64,000 nucleotides of DNA from Sphingomonas sp. TDK1 (GTDB lineage Bacteria; Pseudomonadota; Alphaproteobacteria; Sphingomonadales; Sphingomonadaceae). The notes under the pieces were generated by a model, which worked only from the letters and a program-made list of their open reading frames with translations, ran no database searches and was not told the origin of the DNA. Positions 1-8,366 of this stretch are shown here, piece by piece. The translations under genes and the position numbers were made by a program. Within the stretch, counting starts at the first letter, position 1. Each line of letters begins with the position of its first letter. Where the stretch lies: NCBI RefSeq assembly GCF_001650735.1, contig NZ_LXVY01000043.1, positions 1 to 64,000 on the forward strand, read 5' to 3'.

Positions 1-124
1 CTGATCGCAGCGATCCAGAGCTGAGCGCCAACGCTCAACCTTCAACGCGCCGCGCCGAAACTACCGACCAGCTACTGCGAAGCCGTTTTTACACGGCCTG
101 GCCCACAGGTGGGACGATCCGGGC

Positions 125-1888
125 TCAATCCATCATCGCATAGGCCGGCGCGGGGGCGTTGCTGCGCATCGTGCGTTCTTCCTCAACCCGGAACGCCTCG
201 GCGTTGCGAAGCAGCGTGCTCGCTTCGCGATCCAGCGAGCGCGCGGCGGCGGAGGTTTCCTCTACCATTGCAGCATTCTGCTGGGTGGCGGTTTCCATTT
301 CCATTACCGATCGCGTGATGTCCGAGATCGCGCTGGCCTGCGAGCGATTGTCCTCGCGCAGGGCCTGAAGCAGCGCCTGCACGCTTTCGAAATTTTCGAC
401 GATGTCGCCCAGCGCGGTGTCTACCGCACCTACTTCGCTGGCCGCCAGCGCCACGTCGATCTGCGTCTCGTTGATTAGCTCGCGGCCACGCTTCGCCTCT
501 TCCTCGGCGCGCAGTGCGAGCGCGGAAACGAGATCGGCGACCACGGCGAAGCCGCGTCCCGCTTCGCCGGCGCGACCGGCCTCGACCGCGGCGTTCATCG
601 CCAGCACGCGCGTCTGGAAGGCGATCTTGTCGAGGCCCTCCACCACCGTGTCGATGGCGTTGGCGCGTTCGGAGACATTGTTCATCGCGTTCGCTGCATT
701 CTGCGCGGTGCTGCGGCCGGCATGGACCGCGGTGCCGGCTTGCTCCGCCCGGGCCATCGTCGTTTCGGCCGACTGGCTGCTGCTCTTCAGCCGATTTTCG
801 ATCAGCTGGATCGCGGCGCTGGTTTCCTGCAGTGTGTGCGCAGTGGTCTCGGTGCGGCGGGCGAGGTCTTCCGAGGCAGTGGCGATCTCGCTCGACCCGG
901 TGCCGATGTTGCGTGCGCTTTGGATCGCAGTGCGCAGCATCTCCGAGAGTGCGCCGGCAGCGCGGTTGAAGCTTACACGCACGGGCTCGTAGATGCCCGG
1001 GAAGGGGGTGTGGATCCGGTGGCGGAGATCGCCGGTTTCCAGCGCGGCCAGCGCGGTGCCCAGCATTTCGCCGACGTGTTCCTGCTCGGCAAGATGCGCC
1101 GCATCCATCTCCGCGCGGCTGCGTGCGGCGGCGTGGAAGCGGGCCACAGCCTGGGCGATGTCGCCCAGTTCGTCGGTTCGGTCGCGATAGGGGATGGCGA
1201 TATCCTGCCCGCGGGACAAGGTGGTCGTCGCCGTCGCGACTTCTGATAATGGCCGTGCGACGCGCCCGACCAGCCACCAGGCGAACCAGCCGATCGTGCC
1301 GAACAACCCCAGCGCGAGAAACGACAGCACCACGATCGAGGTGATCAACGACCCCGCCGATCGATCGCCAAGCGCCGTCTGTTCCTCTGCGGTGGCGCGG
1401 ACCAGCGCGTCGATCGCCCTGCGGTGCGCGTCGTAGGCGGTGGTAAGCGCGGCGTAGCGGGCACGGGCGGCAACGAGATCATGGGCTGCGATGGCGGCGA
1501 GGAAGGGCCCCTGTACCTCCTGCCAGAACTGCATGGCCGGGGTATGCGTGTCGTTCAGAATGGCGCGCTTCAGGCGCTCGGGCAGCTCCGACTGGGCCCA
1601 TACCGCGTGACGCTCGTCATAGGCTTTGCGCAGCTCCGCGAGATGCGCGCGGGCGGCATCCAGGCGCTCGGGATGGTCAAGCAGCAGCGTAGCTTCGAGA
1701 TAGGGTTCGATGATGTATTCGGGCGGCGGCAGGATGTCGGCATTGAGGTCGGCGATCTGCATCGAGGCGCGATGCATCGGCCCGCCCATGCGGATCGTGT
1801 GAATGCGCCATGCCGAGACGGCAAAGGCGATCGCCAGAAGCAGAATGAGCGCAATCGCGCCGCTGCGGACCCGCGCGGTGATCGTCAT
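125..1888 (-). CDS. Methyl-accepting chemotaxis protein
   Basis: Inner-membrane chemoreceptor of 587 residues that would signal to CheA/CheW. Visible parts in order: an N-terminal membrane helix (about residues 10-27), a periplasmic helical sensor region (about 30-185), a second membrane helix (about 190-215), a HAMP region (RVARPLSEVATA), and a long coiled-coil signalling domain. Its hairpin tip reads IAFQTRVLAMNAAVEAGRAG then GRGFAVVADLV, close to but not identical to the usual tip. There is no C-terminal CheR-binding pentapeptide. I chose the ATG at 1888 because a GGGGGG Shine-Dalgarno lies 7 nt upstream and the hydrophobic helix follows directly; an in-frame start at 1930 would add 14 residues. 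No other chemotaxis gene is nearby, so it is an orphan receptor. The family call is firm; the ligand is unknown. Confidence 0.93.
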   Translation of the reverse strand: MTITARVRSGAIALILLLAIAFAVSAWRIHTIRMGGPMHRASMQIADLNADILPPPEYIIEPYLEATLLLDHPERLDAARAHLAELRKAYDERHAVWAQSELPERLKRAILNDTHTPAMQFWQEVQGPFLAAIAAHDLVAARARYAALTTAYDAHRRAIDALVRATAEEQTALGDRSAGSLITSIVVLSFLALGLFGTIGWFAWWLVGRVARPLSEVATATTTLSRGQDIAIPYRDRTDELGDIAQAVARFHAAARSRAEMDAAHLAEQEHVGEMLGTALAALETGDLRHRIHTPFPGIYEPVRVSFNRAAGALSEMLRTAIQSARNIGTGSSEIATASEDLARRTETTAHTLQETSAAIQLIENRLKSSSQSAETTMARAEQAGTAVHAGRSTAQNAANAMNNVSERANAIDTVVEGLDKIAFQTRVLAMNAAVEAGRAGEAGRGFAVVADLVSALALRAEEEAKRGRELINETQIDVALAASEVGAVDTALGDIVENFESVQALLQALREDNRSQASAISDITRSVMEMETATQQNAAMVEETSAAARSLDREASTLLRNAEAFRVEEERTMRSNAPAPAYAMMD

Positions 1889-1928
1889 GAATGTCCCCCC
1901 GAGTGCTTCGCACCCCCGTTTCGGAACC

Positions 1929-1957
1929 ATTATAGAAACATTTCTAAAGCCGAGGTG
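1929..1957 (-). promoter_or_regulatory. Candidate MCP promoter with overlapping palindrome
   Basis: On the minus strand a perfect TATAAT (-10, plus positions 1929-1934) sits about 40 bp upstream of the chemoreceptor start. It overlaps the dyad TAGAAA-2-TTTCTA (1933-1946). The -35 region is poor. The arrangement suggests a promoter whose -10 region can be covered by a repressor; the regulator is not identified. Confidence 0.45.
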
Positions 1958-2108
1958 GGAACGTCATTTCCTTTTTGACGGAGTGTTTGGTTCCTCCCGG
2001 TCGGACATAACGCATCGCTCTTGCGCCTGGTTATGAACGATTGCGGAGTGGAAACATTGTCCTGCCGCGAGAGGCAGGCGTGTCGCCCTGCACGAAGGAG
2101 CACAGTGC

Positions 2109-3545
2109 ATGGGCGAGGCGGGGTATCCGATCGGGGGAGGGCAGCTGGGGCAGATGATCCGGGACTTCGATTGGTCGGCAACCGCGATCGGGCCGCTCTC
2201 GCGCTGGCCGCAGAGCCTCAAGTCCGTTACCCAGATGCTGCTTCTCTCGCCGGTGCCCATCGTCCTGCTGTGGGGAGCGGATGGCGTGATGATCTATAAT
2301 GATGCCTATTCCGAATTCGCCGGCAGCCGGCACCCGGCGCTGCTGGGATCAAAGGTACGCGAGGGCTGGTCGGAGATCGCCGACTTCAACGACAATGTGA
2401 TGCGTATCGGCCTAGGCGGGCGGACGCTCGCCTATCGCAACCAGGAACTGGCGCTGCAGCGGCGCGGCAAGCTGGAGCCGGTGTGGATGGATCTGGACTA
2501 TTCGCCGGTACTTGATGAATCAGGCACGCCTGCGGGCGTGATCGCCATCGTCGTGGAGACTACGCAGAAAGTGATCGCCCAACGCCAGCTCCGCGAGAGC
2601 GAAGGCCGGCTGCGCGCCTTTGTCGAGGCGACCTCGGATGCGATCTACCGAATGAGTCCGGACTGGTCGGAACTGCTGCACATGGACGGCGGCACCTTCC
2701 TCGCTCATGCCGATACGGCGCTGGCGGATTGGCGGAACATCTACCTTCATCCCGAGGATAGGGATCGGGTGCAGGCGGCGATCGACGACGCCGTGGCGAC
2801 GCAGGCGCCGCTGGCGCTGGAACATCGGGTTCACCAGGCTGATGGCAGCATCGGCTGGGTGGCTTCCCGCGCGGTGCCGCTGACGGATGAGGCCGGCAGA
2901 CTGGTCGAATGGTTCGGGGCTGCGTCGGACATCACCGAGCAACGCCGCACAAACGAGCATCTCCGCCTTGTTATCAACGAACTGAATCATCGGGTGAAGA
3001 ATACGCTGGCGATGGTGCAGGCGATCGCGGTGCGCACATTCCGCGCCGCTCCCGACCTCGCGGTTGCGCAGGAGCAGTTCGCCGCGCGGCTGGTGGCACT
3101 GGCCCAGGCCAATGACCTGCTGACCGGAGAACGTTGGGCCGGCGCATCGCTTTGCGAGGCAATCGAACAGGCGGTGCGACCGCATCAGCACGACCCGGCG
3201 CGCTGCACGCTTTCGGGGGCGGACGTGCGCGTGTCTCCCAAGACGGCGCTGGCATTGGCGCTGGCAATGCATGAACTTTCCACCAATGCCGTCAAGTACG
3301 GCGCCTGGGCCAACGAGCAGGGGCGGGTGGAGATCGTATGGCGGATCGATCAGGAGCAGCTGCGCCTGGAATGGCGCGAGCGTAACGGTCCGCCGGTGAT
3401 TGCGCCTGCTCGTCCCGGTTTCGGCTCTCGGCTGATCGAACGGGGGCTGGCCGGGGAACTTGGCGGCAAGGTGACGCTTTACTTCGAGCCGGAGGGGCTG
3501 CGCTGCACCGTCGCCGCGCCGCTTGCTGCGGTTACCGTGGAATAG
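2109..3545 (+). CDS. PAS-domain HWE-family sensor histidine kinase
   Basis: Soluble sensor kinase of 478 residues with no membrane segment. Two PAS-like modules come first (about residues 30-155 and 165-280, the second ending in the typical GAASDITEQRR). They are followed by the HWE/HisKA_2 dimerisation box ELNHRVKNTLAMVQAIA with phospho-acceptor His294, and a C-terminal HATPase region containing HELSTNAVKYGAW, with a final glycine box GFGSRLIERGL. These are the hallmarks of the alphaproteobacterial HWE family often used in light or general-stress signalling. The next gene encodes a receiver protein starting 11 bp after the stop, so the two form a two-component pair. I see no LOV-type Cys motif in the PAS parts, so I do not claim light sensing. 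Confidence 0.9.
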   Translation: MGEAGYPIGGGQLGQMIRDFDWSATAIGPLSRWPQSLKSVTQMLLLSPVPIVLLWGADGVMIYNDAYSEFAGSRHPALLGSKVREGWSEIADFNDNVMRIGLGGRTLAYRNQELALQRRGKLEPVWMDLDYSPVLDESGTPAGVIAIVVETTQKVIAQRQLRESEGRLRAFVEATSDAIYRMSPDWSELLHMDGGTFLAHADTALADWRNIYLHPEDRDRVQAAIDDAVATQAPLALEHRVHQADGSIGWVASRAVPLTDEAGRLVEWFGAASDITEQRRTNEHLRLVINELNHRVKNTLAMVQAIAVRTFRAAPDLAVAQEQFAARLVALAQANDLLTGERWAGASLCEAIEQAVRPHQHDPARCTLSGADVRVSPKTALALALAMHELSTNAVKYGAWANEQGRVEIVWRIDQEQLRLEWRERNGPPVIAPARPGFGSRLIERGLAGELGGKVTLYFEPEGLRCTVAAPLAAVTVE

Positions 3546-3555
3546 GGGTAGGGTC

Positions 3556-3897
3556 TTGCGTGTCCTGATCGTCGAAGATGAAATGACGATCGCTTTCCTG
3601 ATCGAGGACATGCTGGAGGAACTCGGCCACGAAGTGGTGGAGGTTGCCATGCGGCTTTCCGATGCGCTGGAGGCAGCACGGCGAGTCGAGGCAGATCTGG
3701 CGATCCTGGACGTGAATCTCGACGGTCACCGATCCTTCCCGGTAGCCGATATTTTGCAGGAGCGGGCGATCCCCTACGCCTTTGCCACTGGCTATGGCGT
3801 GCTCGGGCTGGAAGGCGCGTATCGTGATCGGCCGGTGCTCGCCAAGCCCTTCCTGCGCGAGCATTTGGCCGCGCTGATCGTCAAGGCGTGTGGATAA
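3556..3897 (+). CDS. Single-domain response regulator, FATGY type
   Basis: Stand-alone receiver domain of 113 residues (124 if the overlapping ATG at 3523 is used). Visible: acidic pair VEDE, phospho-acceptor Asp in LAILDVNLDG, the FATGYG stretch at the Thr/Ser switch position, and the conserved Lys in VLAKPF. There is no output domain. I prefer the TTG at 3556 because AGGGGTAGGG precedes it and the protein then begins directly at receiver strand 1; the ATG at 3523 overlaps the kinase gene by 23 nt. The FATGY signature is known from alphaproteobacterial receivers partnered with HWE kinases, which matches the upstream gene. It probably acts as a phospho-sink or phosphorelay intermediate. Confidence 0.85.
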   Translation: MRVLIVEDEMTIAFLIEDMLEELGHEVVEVAMRLSDALEAARRVEADLAILDVNLDGHRSFPVADILQERAIPYAFATGYGVLGLEGAYRDRPVLAKPFLREHLAALIVKACG

Positions 3898-3906
3898 CCT
3901 TCTTTA

Positions 3907-3932
3907 GCCCCCTCCTCCTCGGAGGAGGGGGC
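3907..3932. terminator. Bidirectional GC-rich hairpin between convergent genes
   Basis: GCCCCCTCCTCC (3907-3918) pairs perfectly with GGAGGAGGGGGC (3921-3932) and is preceded by TCTTTA on the plus strand. It lies between the response regulator stop and the ychF stop and can serve both strands, although no long U tract follows on the plus strand. Confidence 0.6.
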
Positions 3933-3943
3933 GAAGAGCATCC

Positions 3944-5041
3944 TCAGCTGTGCAGGAAGTGCATCACGTCGCCGTCATGTACGACATACGCCTTGCCTTC
4001 GGCGCGCAGCTTGCCCGCCTCGCGGGCCTTGGCTTCGCCGCCGAGCGCGACGAAATCGTCATAGGCGATCGTCTCGGCGCGGATGAAGCCCTTCTCGAAA
4101 TCGCTGTGGATCTCGCCGGCCGCGTTCGGCGCAGTGGCGCCGCGATGGACGGTCCAGGCACGCGCTTCCTTGGGGCCGACGGTGAAGAAGGTCAGGAGGT
4201 CGAGCAGCGTGTAGCCGGCGCGGATCACGCGGGCTAGGCCGGTTTCCTCCAGGCCCAGCTCGCCGAGGAATTCGCCGCGCTCCTCCAGCGGCATGGTCGC
4301 GATCTCGGCCTCGATCGCTGCCGAGACGACGACCGCCTGGGCACCCTCGGCCGCCGCTTTGGCGAAGACCTTCGCGGAGAGATCATTGCCGTTGGCCGCG
4401 TCTTCCTCGTTGACATTGCAGACGTACAGCACCGGCTTGGCGGTGAGCAGCTGAGCGAGGCGCAGGTGGCGGGCCTCGTCCTCGTCCTTGGGCTGGGTAA
4501 GGCGCGCAGGTTTGCCGTCGCGCAACAGGTCGAGCGCCTGGCCGAGCACCGACGCTGCGGCCTTGGCTTCCTTGTCGCCCTGCGCCGCCTTCTTGGCGAG
4601 GTTGGGCACGCGCTTCTCGAGGCTTTCGAGGTCGGAGAGCATTAGCTCGGTCTCAACAGTCTCGGCATCGGCAATCGGATCGACGCGGTTGTCGACATGC
4701 TGGATGTCGTCATTCTCGAAGCAGCGCAGCACATGGACGACCGCATCCACCTCGCGGATGTTGCCGAGGAACTGGTTGCCCAGGCCTTCTCCCTTGCTCG
4801 CGCCGCGCACCAGGCCTGCGATGTCGACAAAGCCGAGCTGCGTCTCGATGATCTTCTGCGAGCCGGCGATCTCGGCCAGCTTGTTGAGGCGCGGATCGGG
4901 TACCGCAACGTTGCCGACGTTCGGCTCGATCGTGCAGAAGGGATAATTGGCCGCCTGCGCCGCGGCCGTCTCGGTCAGCGCATTGAAAAGCGTGGACTTG
5001 CCCACATTGGGCAGGCCGACGATGCCGCAACGGAAACCCAT
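3944..5041 (-). CDS. ychF: Redox-regulated ATPase/GTPase YchF (OLA1 family)
   Basis: Obg-related P-loop NTPase of 365 residues, the normal length for YchF; it binds ribosomes and usually prefers ATP. Visible: G1 Walker A GLPNVGKSTLFNAL near the N terminus, G3 DIAGLVRGASKGEGLGNQFL, a coiled-coil insertion (about residues 130-200), the VCNVNEED segment in place of a canonical G4 NKxD, and a C-terminal TGS-like domain ending YVVHDGDVMHFLHS. I chose the ATG at 5041 because MGFRCGIVGLPNVGKS is the family N terminus; the frame stays open 46 codons further upstream but that part is unlike YchF. It is near pth and rplY, a common arrangement of translation-linked genes. Confidence 0.96.
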   Translation of the reverse strand: MGFRCGIVGLPNVGKSTLFNALTETAAAQAANYPFCTIEPNVGNVAVPDPRLNKLAEIAGSQKIIETQLGFVDIAGLVRGASKGEGLGNQFLGNIREVDAVVHVLRCFENDDIQHVDNRVDPIADAETVETELMLSDLESLEKRVPNLAKKAAQGDKEAKAAASVLGQALDLLRDGKPARLTQPKDEDEARHLRLAQLLTAKPVLYVCNVNEEDAANGNDLSAKVFAKAAAEGAQAVVVSAAIEAEIATMPLEERGEFLGELGLEETGLARVIRAGYTLLDLLTFFTVGPKEARAWTVHRGATAPNAAGEIHSDFEKGFIRAETIAYDDFVALGGEAKAREAGKLRAEGKAYVVHDGDVMHFLHS

Positions 5042-5219
5042 TGTATTTCGATCCTGTCGTGAAGGGCCGGCGGGTGCGCCGGCGATATGGCGGGGTCGAT
5101 ACGCGCAGGCGGCGGGTTTTTCCAGTGTAACGCGTCCAGCCTTGACGCAGGGGCGTTCATCTGGGGTACAGGGGGCCAAGTCTTTTCCTGCGTGCGCCAG
5201 GTTCTCGAGGAGTTTTCGT

Positions 5220-6254
5220 ATGATTCGCCGTTATGTCATTTTGGGCAGCGCCGCGGCTGCGGCCGTGCTCGCAAGCTGCAGCGGCGGTGGGAACTCCTCG
5301 TCGACGCCGACCCCCACGCCGACCAGCTCGCCCACACCGACTCCCTCGCCGACGCCGACCTATACCGCGTTCCCGCTTACGACCGCGACCGAGTTCAATA
5401 CGCTGAACGCGACCACCAACTACACCGGCGATCCGGCAACGTCGGCAGTGACGCTGTCCGCCACCGCGACGGAGACCCAGACCGTGACCGGTCGCGTAAA
5501 GCTCGCGGCTACCGCGGACCTGACCAACGGCACCTTTGTCATGGACGAGGCCTCGGAGGAATCGCGCTTTACCGGCACCAATGTCGTGACGCAGCCTTCG
5601 CCGACGGTGACCGAGTTCGTCTATCGCATCGTCAGCACCGCCACCGGCGCGCTGCCGGGCAATTTCAGTCAGCTCGAAGTGCTCAACAATATCGGCGTGC
5701 GCACGGCGACCACCTCCACGCCCGCAGTGGTCACCAGCGACAGCCTGCTCGGCTCGCTGACCGTGCTGAGCTACGCCAACTGGTGGCGCGCTGATTCGAC
5801 CACCGGTCAGAAGCGCCTGACCTATTCGGTCTGGGGCTATCCGACCCTGTCCTACGACATGCCGACCACCGGCACGGCGACCTACACCACCCGCATCGTC
5901 GGCCGCGCGGTGAGCGTCGCCAACAACGCTACCACGTTGAACCGCGTCGGCGGCACCGCCACCGTCACTGTCAACTTCGCGACGGGCCTGGTCACCACCA
6001 CCCTGAACCTGACGACGGTGCCGACCAGCGGCGCGCAAACTCCCTATACTGCGCTCACCGTGCAGGGCGGCATTCCGATCAGCCAGAACCAGTTCACCGG
6101 CAGCCTTTCGGGCGCCAACGGGGTGACCGGCACGGTCGCCGGCTCCTTCTACGGTGCCAAAGGCGGGAATATCGGCTTGGTCTTCGGTGCGGCCGGCACG
6201 ATCAACGGTGCGGACACGCGCATCGTCGGCGAAGTGGTCGGCGCGAAGCAGTAA
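5220..6254 (+). CDS. Secreted lipoprotein of unknown function
   Basis: Protein of 344 residues with a clear lipoprotein signal: MIRR, a hydrophobic Ala-rich core, and lipobox LASC with the acylated Cys near residue 20. A low-complexity linker follows, rich in Pro and Thr (repeated TPTP and SPTP), then about 290 residues of Thr/Ser/Ala/Val-rich sequence that looks like an extended beta structure. The start is the ATG at 5220, preceded by GAGGAG. I do not recognise the C-terminal domain. The composition suggests a surface-anchored outer-membrane lipoprotein held off the membrane by the linker. It is divergent from ychF and ends at a strong terminator, so it is a single-gene unit. Confidence 0.75.
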   Translation: MIRRYVILGSAAAAAVLASCSGGGNSSSTPTPTPTSSPTPTPSPTPTYTAFPLTTATEFNTLNATTNYTGDPATSAVTLSATATETQTVTGRVKLAATADLTNGTFVMDEASEESRFTGTNVVTQPSPTVTEFVYRIVSTATGALPGNFSQLEVLNNIGVRTATTSTPAVVTSDSLLGSLTVLSYANWWRADSTTGQKRLTYSVWGYPTLSYDMPTTGTATYTTRIVGRAVSVANNATTLNRVGGTATVTVNFATGLVTTTLNLTTVPTSGAQTPYTALTVQGGIPISQNQFTGSLSGANGVTGTVAGSFYGAKGGNIGLVFGAAGTINGADTRIVGEVVGAKQ

Positions 6255-6277
6255 ACGACCGCCCTCGCAGCTATCGG

Positions 6278-6310
6278 AAGGGGCTCGGGAAACCGGGCCC
6301 CTTTCTTTTG
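6278..6310 (+). terminator. Rho-independent terminator after lipoprotein gene
   Basis: AAGGGGCTCGG (6278-6288), GAAA tetraloop, CCGGGCCCCTT (6293-6303, one G-U pair), followed by TCTTTT. Confidence 0.85.
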
Positions 6311-6326
6311 GGTGGGTGCCTGGCGG

Positions 6327-6485
6327 TCAGCGGAGGAGCAGCATCACCGCTCCCGCCGCCAGGCCGAGCGTGAGGAGGCAGCCCAGCGAGGCAAGCACCT
6401 CGACCCACCATGGCCTGCCCCGTCCCAGCTGATAGCCGAAGATCTCCGCGACGCTCTGGATAGCGGCTTCGATCAGCCAGCCCAT
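6327..6485 (-). CDS. Small membrane protein, 52 residues
   Basis: Short open frame read on the minus strand. It encodes MGWLIEAAIQSVAEIFG, a short loop with RGRPWW, then a strongly hydrophobic helix (VLASLGCLLTLGLAAG and onward) ending in LLLR. The ATG at 6485 has GAGAAGG about 7 nt upstream, and the gene starts 12 bp after the NIPSNAP-protein stop, so the two are probably co-transcribed. No family is recognised. One transmembrane segment with a positively charged loop before it is predicted by eye. Confidence 0.6.
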   Translation of the reverse strand: MGWLIEAAIQSVAEIFGYQLGRGRPWWVEVLASLGCLLTLGLAAGAVMLLLR

Positions 6486-6497
6486 GAGTTCGCCTTC

Positions 6498-6929
6498 TCA
6501 GCGGGCCTGGGGTAGCAGTGGCGAATAGTCCGCCACCGTCATGAAGATGCTGTCGACCTTGGTCACCAGCTTGCCGTTCGCTTCCGACTCCGCGGCGACC
6601 CTCTGCCATTCAGGATCGGCGACGAACGCCTTCCAATCGGCTTCGCGCGCTTCGCGGCTGGGGTAGGACAGGATATAGACAACGCGACCCTCCGGGGCCT
6701 CGGGGCGTGCCAGTTCGTTCCAATAGGCGACGTTGCGCATGCCGTGCTTCTCGAACAGCTTGAGCGTGTGATTGCGGAATCGGGCGTTCAGCGCCTCGGC
6801 CTTGCCCGGCGCGGGGTAGTAGATACGCAGTTCGTACACCGGCTGCTGCGCGGCAGGGGCGGTGGTCTGCGCCCAGGCGGGCGCGGCGATCGGCAGCAAG
6901 GCGAGCATTGCAGGCAGGACAAGGCGCAT
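6498..6929 (-). CDS. NIPSNAP-family exported protein
   Basis: Protein of 143 residues with a Sec signal peptide (MRLVLPAMLALLPIAAPAWA-Q, cleavage near residue 20). The mature part is a NIPSNAP ferredoxin-like fold: VYELRIYYPAPGKAEALNAR at its start and the typical VYILSYPSREAREADWKAF segment. The family has no settled biochemical role; bacterial members are small dimeric alpha/beta-barrel proteins. GGGGAT precedes the ATG at 6929. A 52-residue membrane protein gene follows 12 bp downstream. Confidence 0.88.
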   Translation of the reverse strand: MRLVLPAMLALLPIAAPAWAQTTAPAAQQPVYELRIYYPAPGKAEALNARFRNHTLKLFEKHGMRNVAYWNELARPEAPEGRVVYILSYPSREAREADWKAFVADPEWQRVAAESEANGKLVTKVDSIFMTVADYSPLLPQAR

Positions 6930-7029
6930 CGGGATCCCCTTTGTCGATGTCCGCGGAGCATGCCATGGCCGTCGCCGGTATCAAGCCGCAACCGGCTGGA
7001 ACTGCGGAGAAATCGCAGTTTCCGCAGGG

Positions 7030-7599
7030 TCAGTCCTGCAGCCGCCGTGCCACTTCGTTCATGAATCGCACATCGTCGCCGACTGCCAGCCACGGCGCCT
7101 CGGCGGCGATGGCACCCAGCATGTCGCTGAGCGGCTCGATCTCGGCCTTGGCGTAGTTGCCGAGCACATAGCCGGTCACCCGGTCCTTGTGTCCGGGATG
7201 GCCGATCCCGAGCCGCACCCGGCGAAAATCGGGGCCCAGATGGGCGTCGGTGGAGCGCAGGCCGTTATGCCCCGCGGTGCCGCCGCCGCGCTTCACCTTC
7301 ACCTTCATCGGCACCAGGTCGAGCTCGTCGTGGAAGACGGTCACGTTCTCGGGCGACAGCTTGTAGAAATCCATCGCGGCGCGCACCGCGCGGCCGCTCT
7401 CGTTCATGAACGTACCGGGCTTGAGCAGCACGATCTTGTCGGTGCCGATGCGGCCTTCCTGGGTCCAGCCCTGGAACTGCTTCTTGGGCGCGGAGAAGCC
7501 GTGCACCTCGGCCAGCGCGTCCAGCGCCATGAACCCGACATTGTGGCGGTGCATCGCATATTGCGGCCCCGGATTGCCGAGACCCACCCATAGCTGCAT
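7030..7599 (-). CDS. pth: Peptidyl-tRNA hydrolase
   Basis: Releases tRNA from peptidyl-tRNA dropped by ribosomes; cytoplasmic. The 189 residues match the family length. Visible: N-terminal LWVGLGNPGPQYAMHRHN with the catalytic-site Asn and His, FMNESGRAV, and VFHDELDLVPMKVKVKRGGG with the catalytic Asp, then GHNGLRS. The ATG at 7599 has GGGAG 8 nt upstream; a GTG directly before it is in frame but less likely. It lies downstream of rplY, a widely conserved gene pair, but a strong terminator separates the two. Confidence 0.97.
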   Translation of the reverse strand: MQLWVGLGNPGPQYAMHRHNVGFMALDALAEVHGFSAPKKQFQGWTQEGRIGTDKIVLLKPGTFMNESGRAVRAAMDFYKLSPENVTVFHDELDLVPMKVKVKRGGGTAGHNGLRSTDAHLGPDFRRVRLGIGHPGHKDRVTGYVLGNYAKAEIEPLSDMLGAIAAEAPWLAVGDDVRFMNEVARRLQD

Positions 7600-7609
7600 C
7601 ACCTACACT

Positions 7610-7653
7610 CCCGAAAAACAAAATCGCCCCCGCACCTAGGGTGCGGAGGCGAT
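7610..7653 (-). terminator. Rho-independent terminator of rplY
   Basis: On the minus strand ATCGCCtCCGCACC pairs with GGTGCGGgGGCGAT (plus 7640-7653 and 7623-7636, loop of 3 nt) and is followed by TTTGTTTTT. It lies 28 bp after the rplY stop, so pth expression must depend on readthrough or its own promoter. Confidence 0.88.
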
Positions 7654-7680
7654 CTTTTGAACCCGTGAAGGGAAGGCCGA

Positions 7681-8283
7681 TCAGCCCTCGGCCGACTCGG
7701 CTTCCGCTTCGCCGTCTGCCGACTTCAGCGCCGACGGCGCGACGACGGTGGCGATGGTGAAGTCGCGATCGGTGATCGACGGGGTCGCGCCCTTGGGCAG
7801 GGTCACGGCCGAGATGTGCAGCGAATCGCCGACTTCGAGGCCCTTGACCGAGATCTCGATCTGGTCGGGGATCTCTGCCGCGTCGACCACCAGCTCCAGC
7901 TCGTGACGGACGATGTTGAGCACGCCGCCGCGCTTCAGGCCGGGGGCCTCGTCCTCGTCGACGAAGACAATCGGCACTTCGACGGTGACGGTCGCGTGCT
8001 CGGAGATGCGCAGGAAGTCGACATGCAGCGGACGCTCGGTCACGACGTCGAAGGCGACGTCCTTGGCCAGCGTGCGCTCGCCGTTGACCATGATCACCGA
8101 ATTGAAGAAGTGGCCGGTGTTCAGCAGCTTCTGCAGTTCACGCTCGTTGACGTGGACGCTCTTCGGATCCTGCTTGTTGCCATAGATCACGGCGGGGACG
8201 CGGCCTTCACGACGCAGCGCCCGGGAGGCTCCCTTGCCAGCCCGGTCGCGCGATTCGGCCGACAGCGTAAGCGTGTCGCTCAT
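7681..8283 (-). CDS. rplY: 50S ribosomal protein L25, long CTC form
   Basis: 5S rRNA-binding ribosomal protein of 200 residues. The N-terminal L25 domain (about 1-95) contains LSAESRDRAGKGASRALRREG and VPAVIYGNKQDP; a TL5/CTC-type C-terminal beta domain follows (about 100-185). The tail is acidic and Ala/Glu-rich. The length is typical for the two-domain CTC form of alphaproteobacteria, longer than the E. coli protein. A promoter and a leader hairpin are visible upstream. Confidence 0.97.
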   Translation of the reverse strand: MSDTLTLSAESRDRAGKGASRALRREGRVPAVIYGNKQDPKSVHVNERELQKLLNTGHFFNSVIMVNGERTLAKDVAFDVVTERPLHVDFLRISEHATVTVEVPIVFVDEDEAPGLKRGGVLNIVRHELELVVDAAEIPDQIEISVKGLEVGDSLHISAVTLPKGATPSITDRDFTIATVVAPSALKSADGEAEAESAEG

Positions 8284-8324
8284 GTGTCGATTTCCAATGC
8301 ACTAAATGTTTCAACCTGTATGCA

Positions 8325-8354
8325 GTGGCAGGCCTCCAGGGATGACCCTGCCAC
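8325..8354 (-). promoter_or_regulatory. Hairpin in the rplY 5' leader
   Basis: GTGGCAGG and CCTGCCAC (8325-8332 and 8347-8354) form a perfect 8-bp stem with a 14-nt loop, between the rplY promoter and its start codon. Other ribosomal protein operons carry leader structures for autogenous control. That role here is inference from position only. Confidence 0.45.
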
Positions 8355-8366
8355 GGCAAGCGCGCG

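Noticed and set aside
1..24. CTGATCGCAGCGATCCAGAG ending in CTGA could be the last codons of a plus-strand gene.
   Set aside because: Eight codons are too few to support a gene; its source would be outside the window.
82..122. Two small hairpins after the chemoreceptor stop as a terminator.
   Set aside because: Stems of only 5 bp without a proper U tract on the minus strand.
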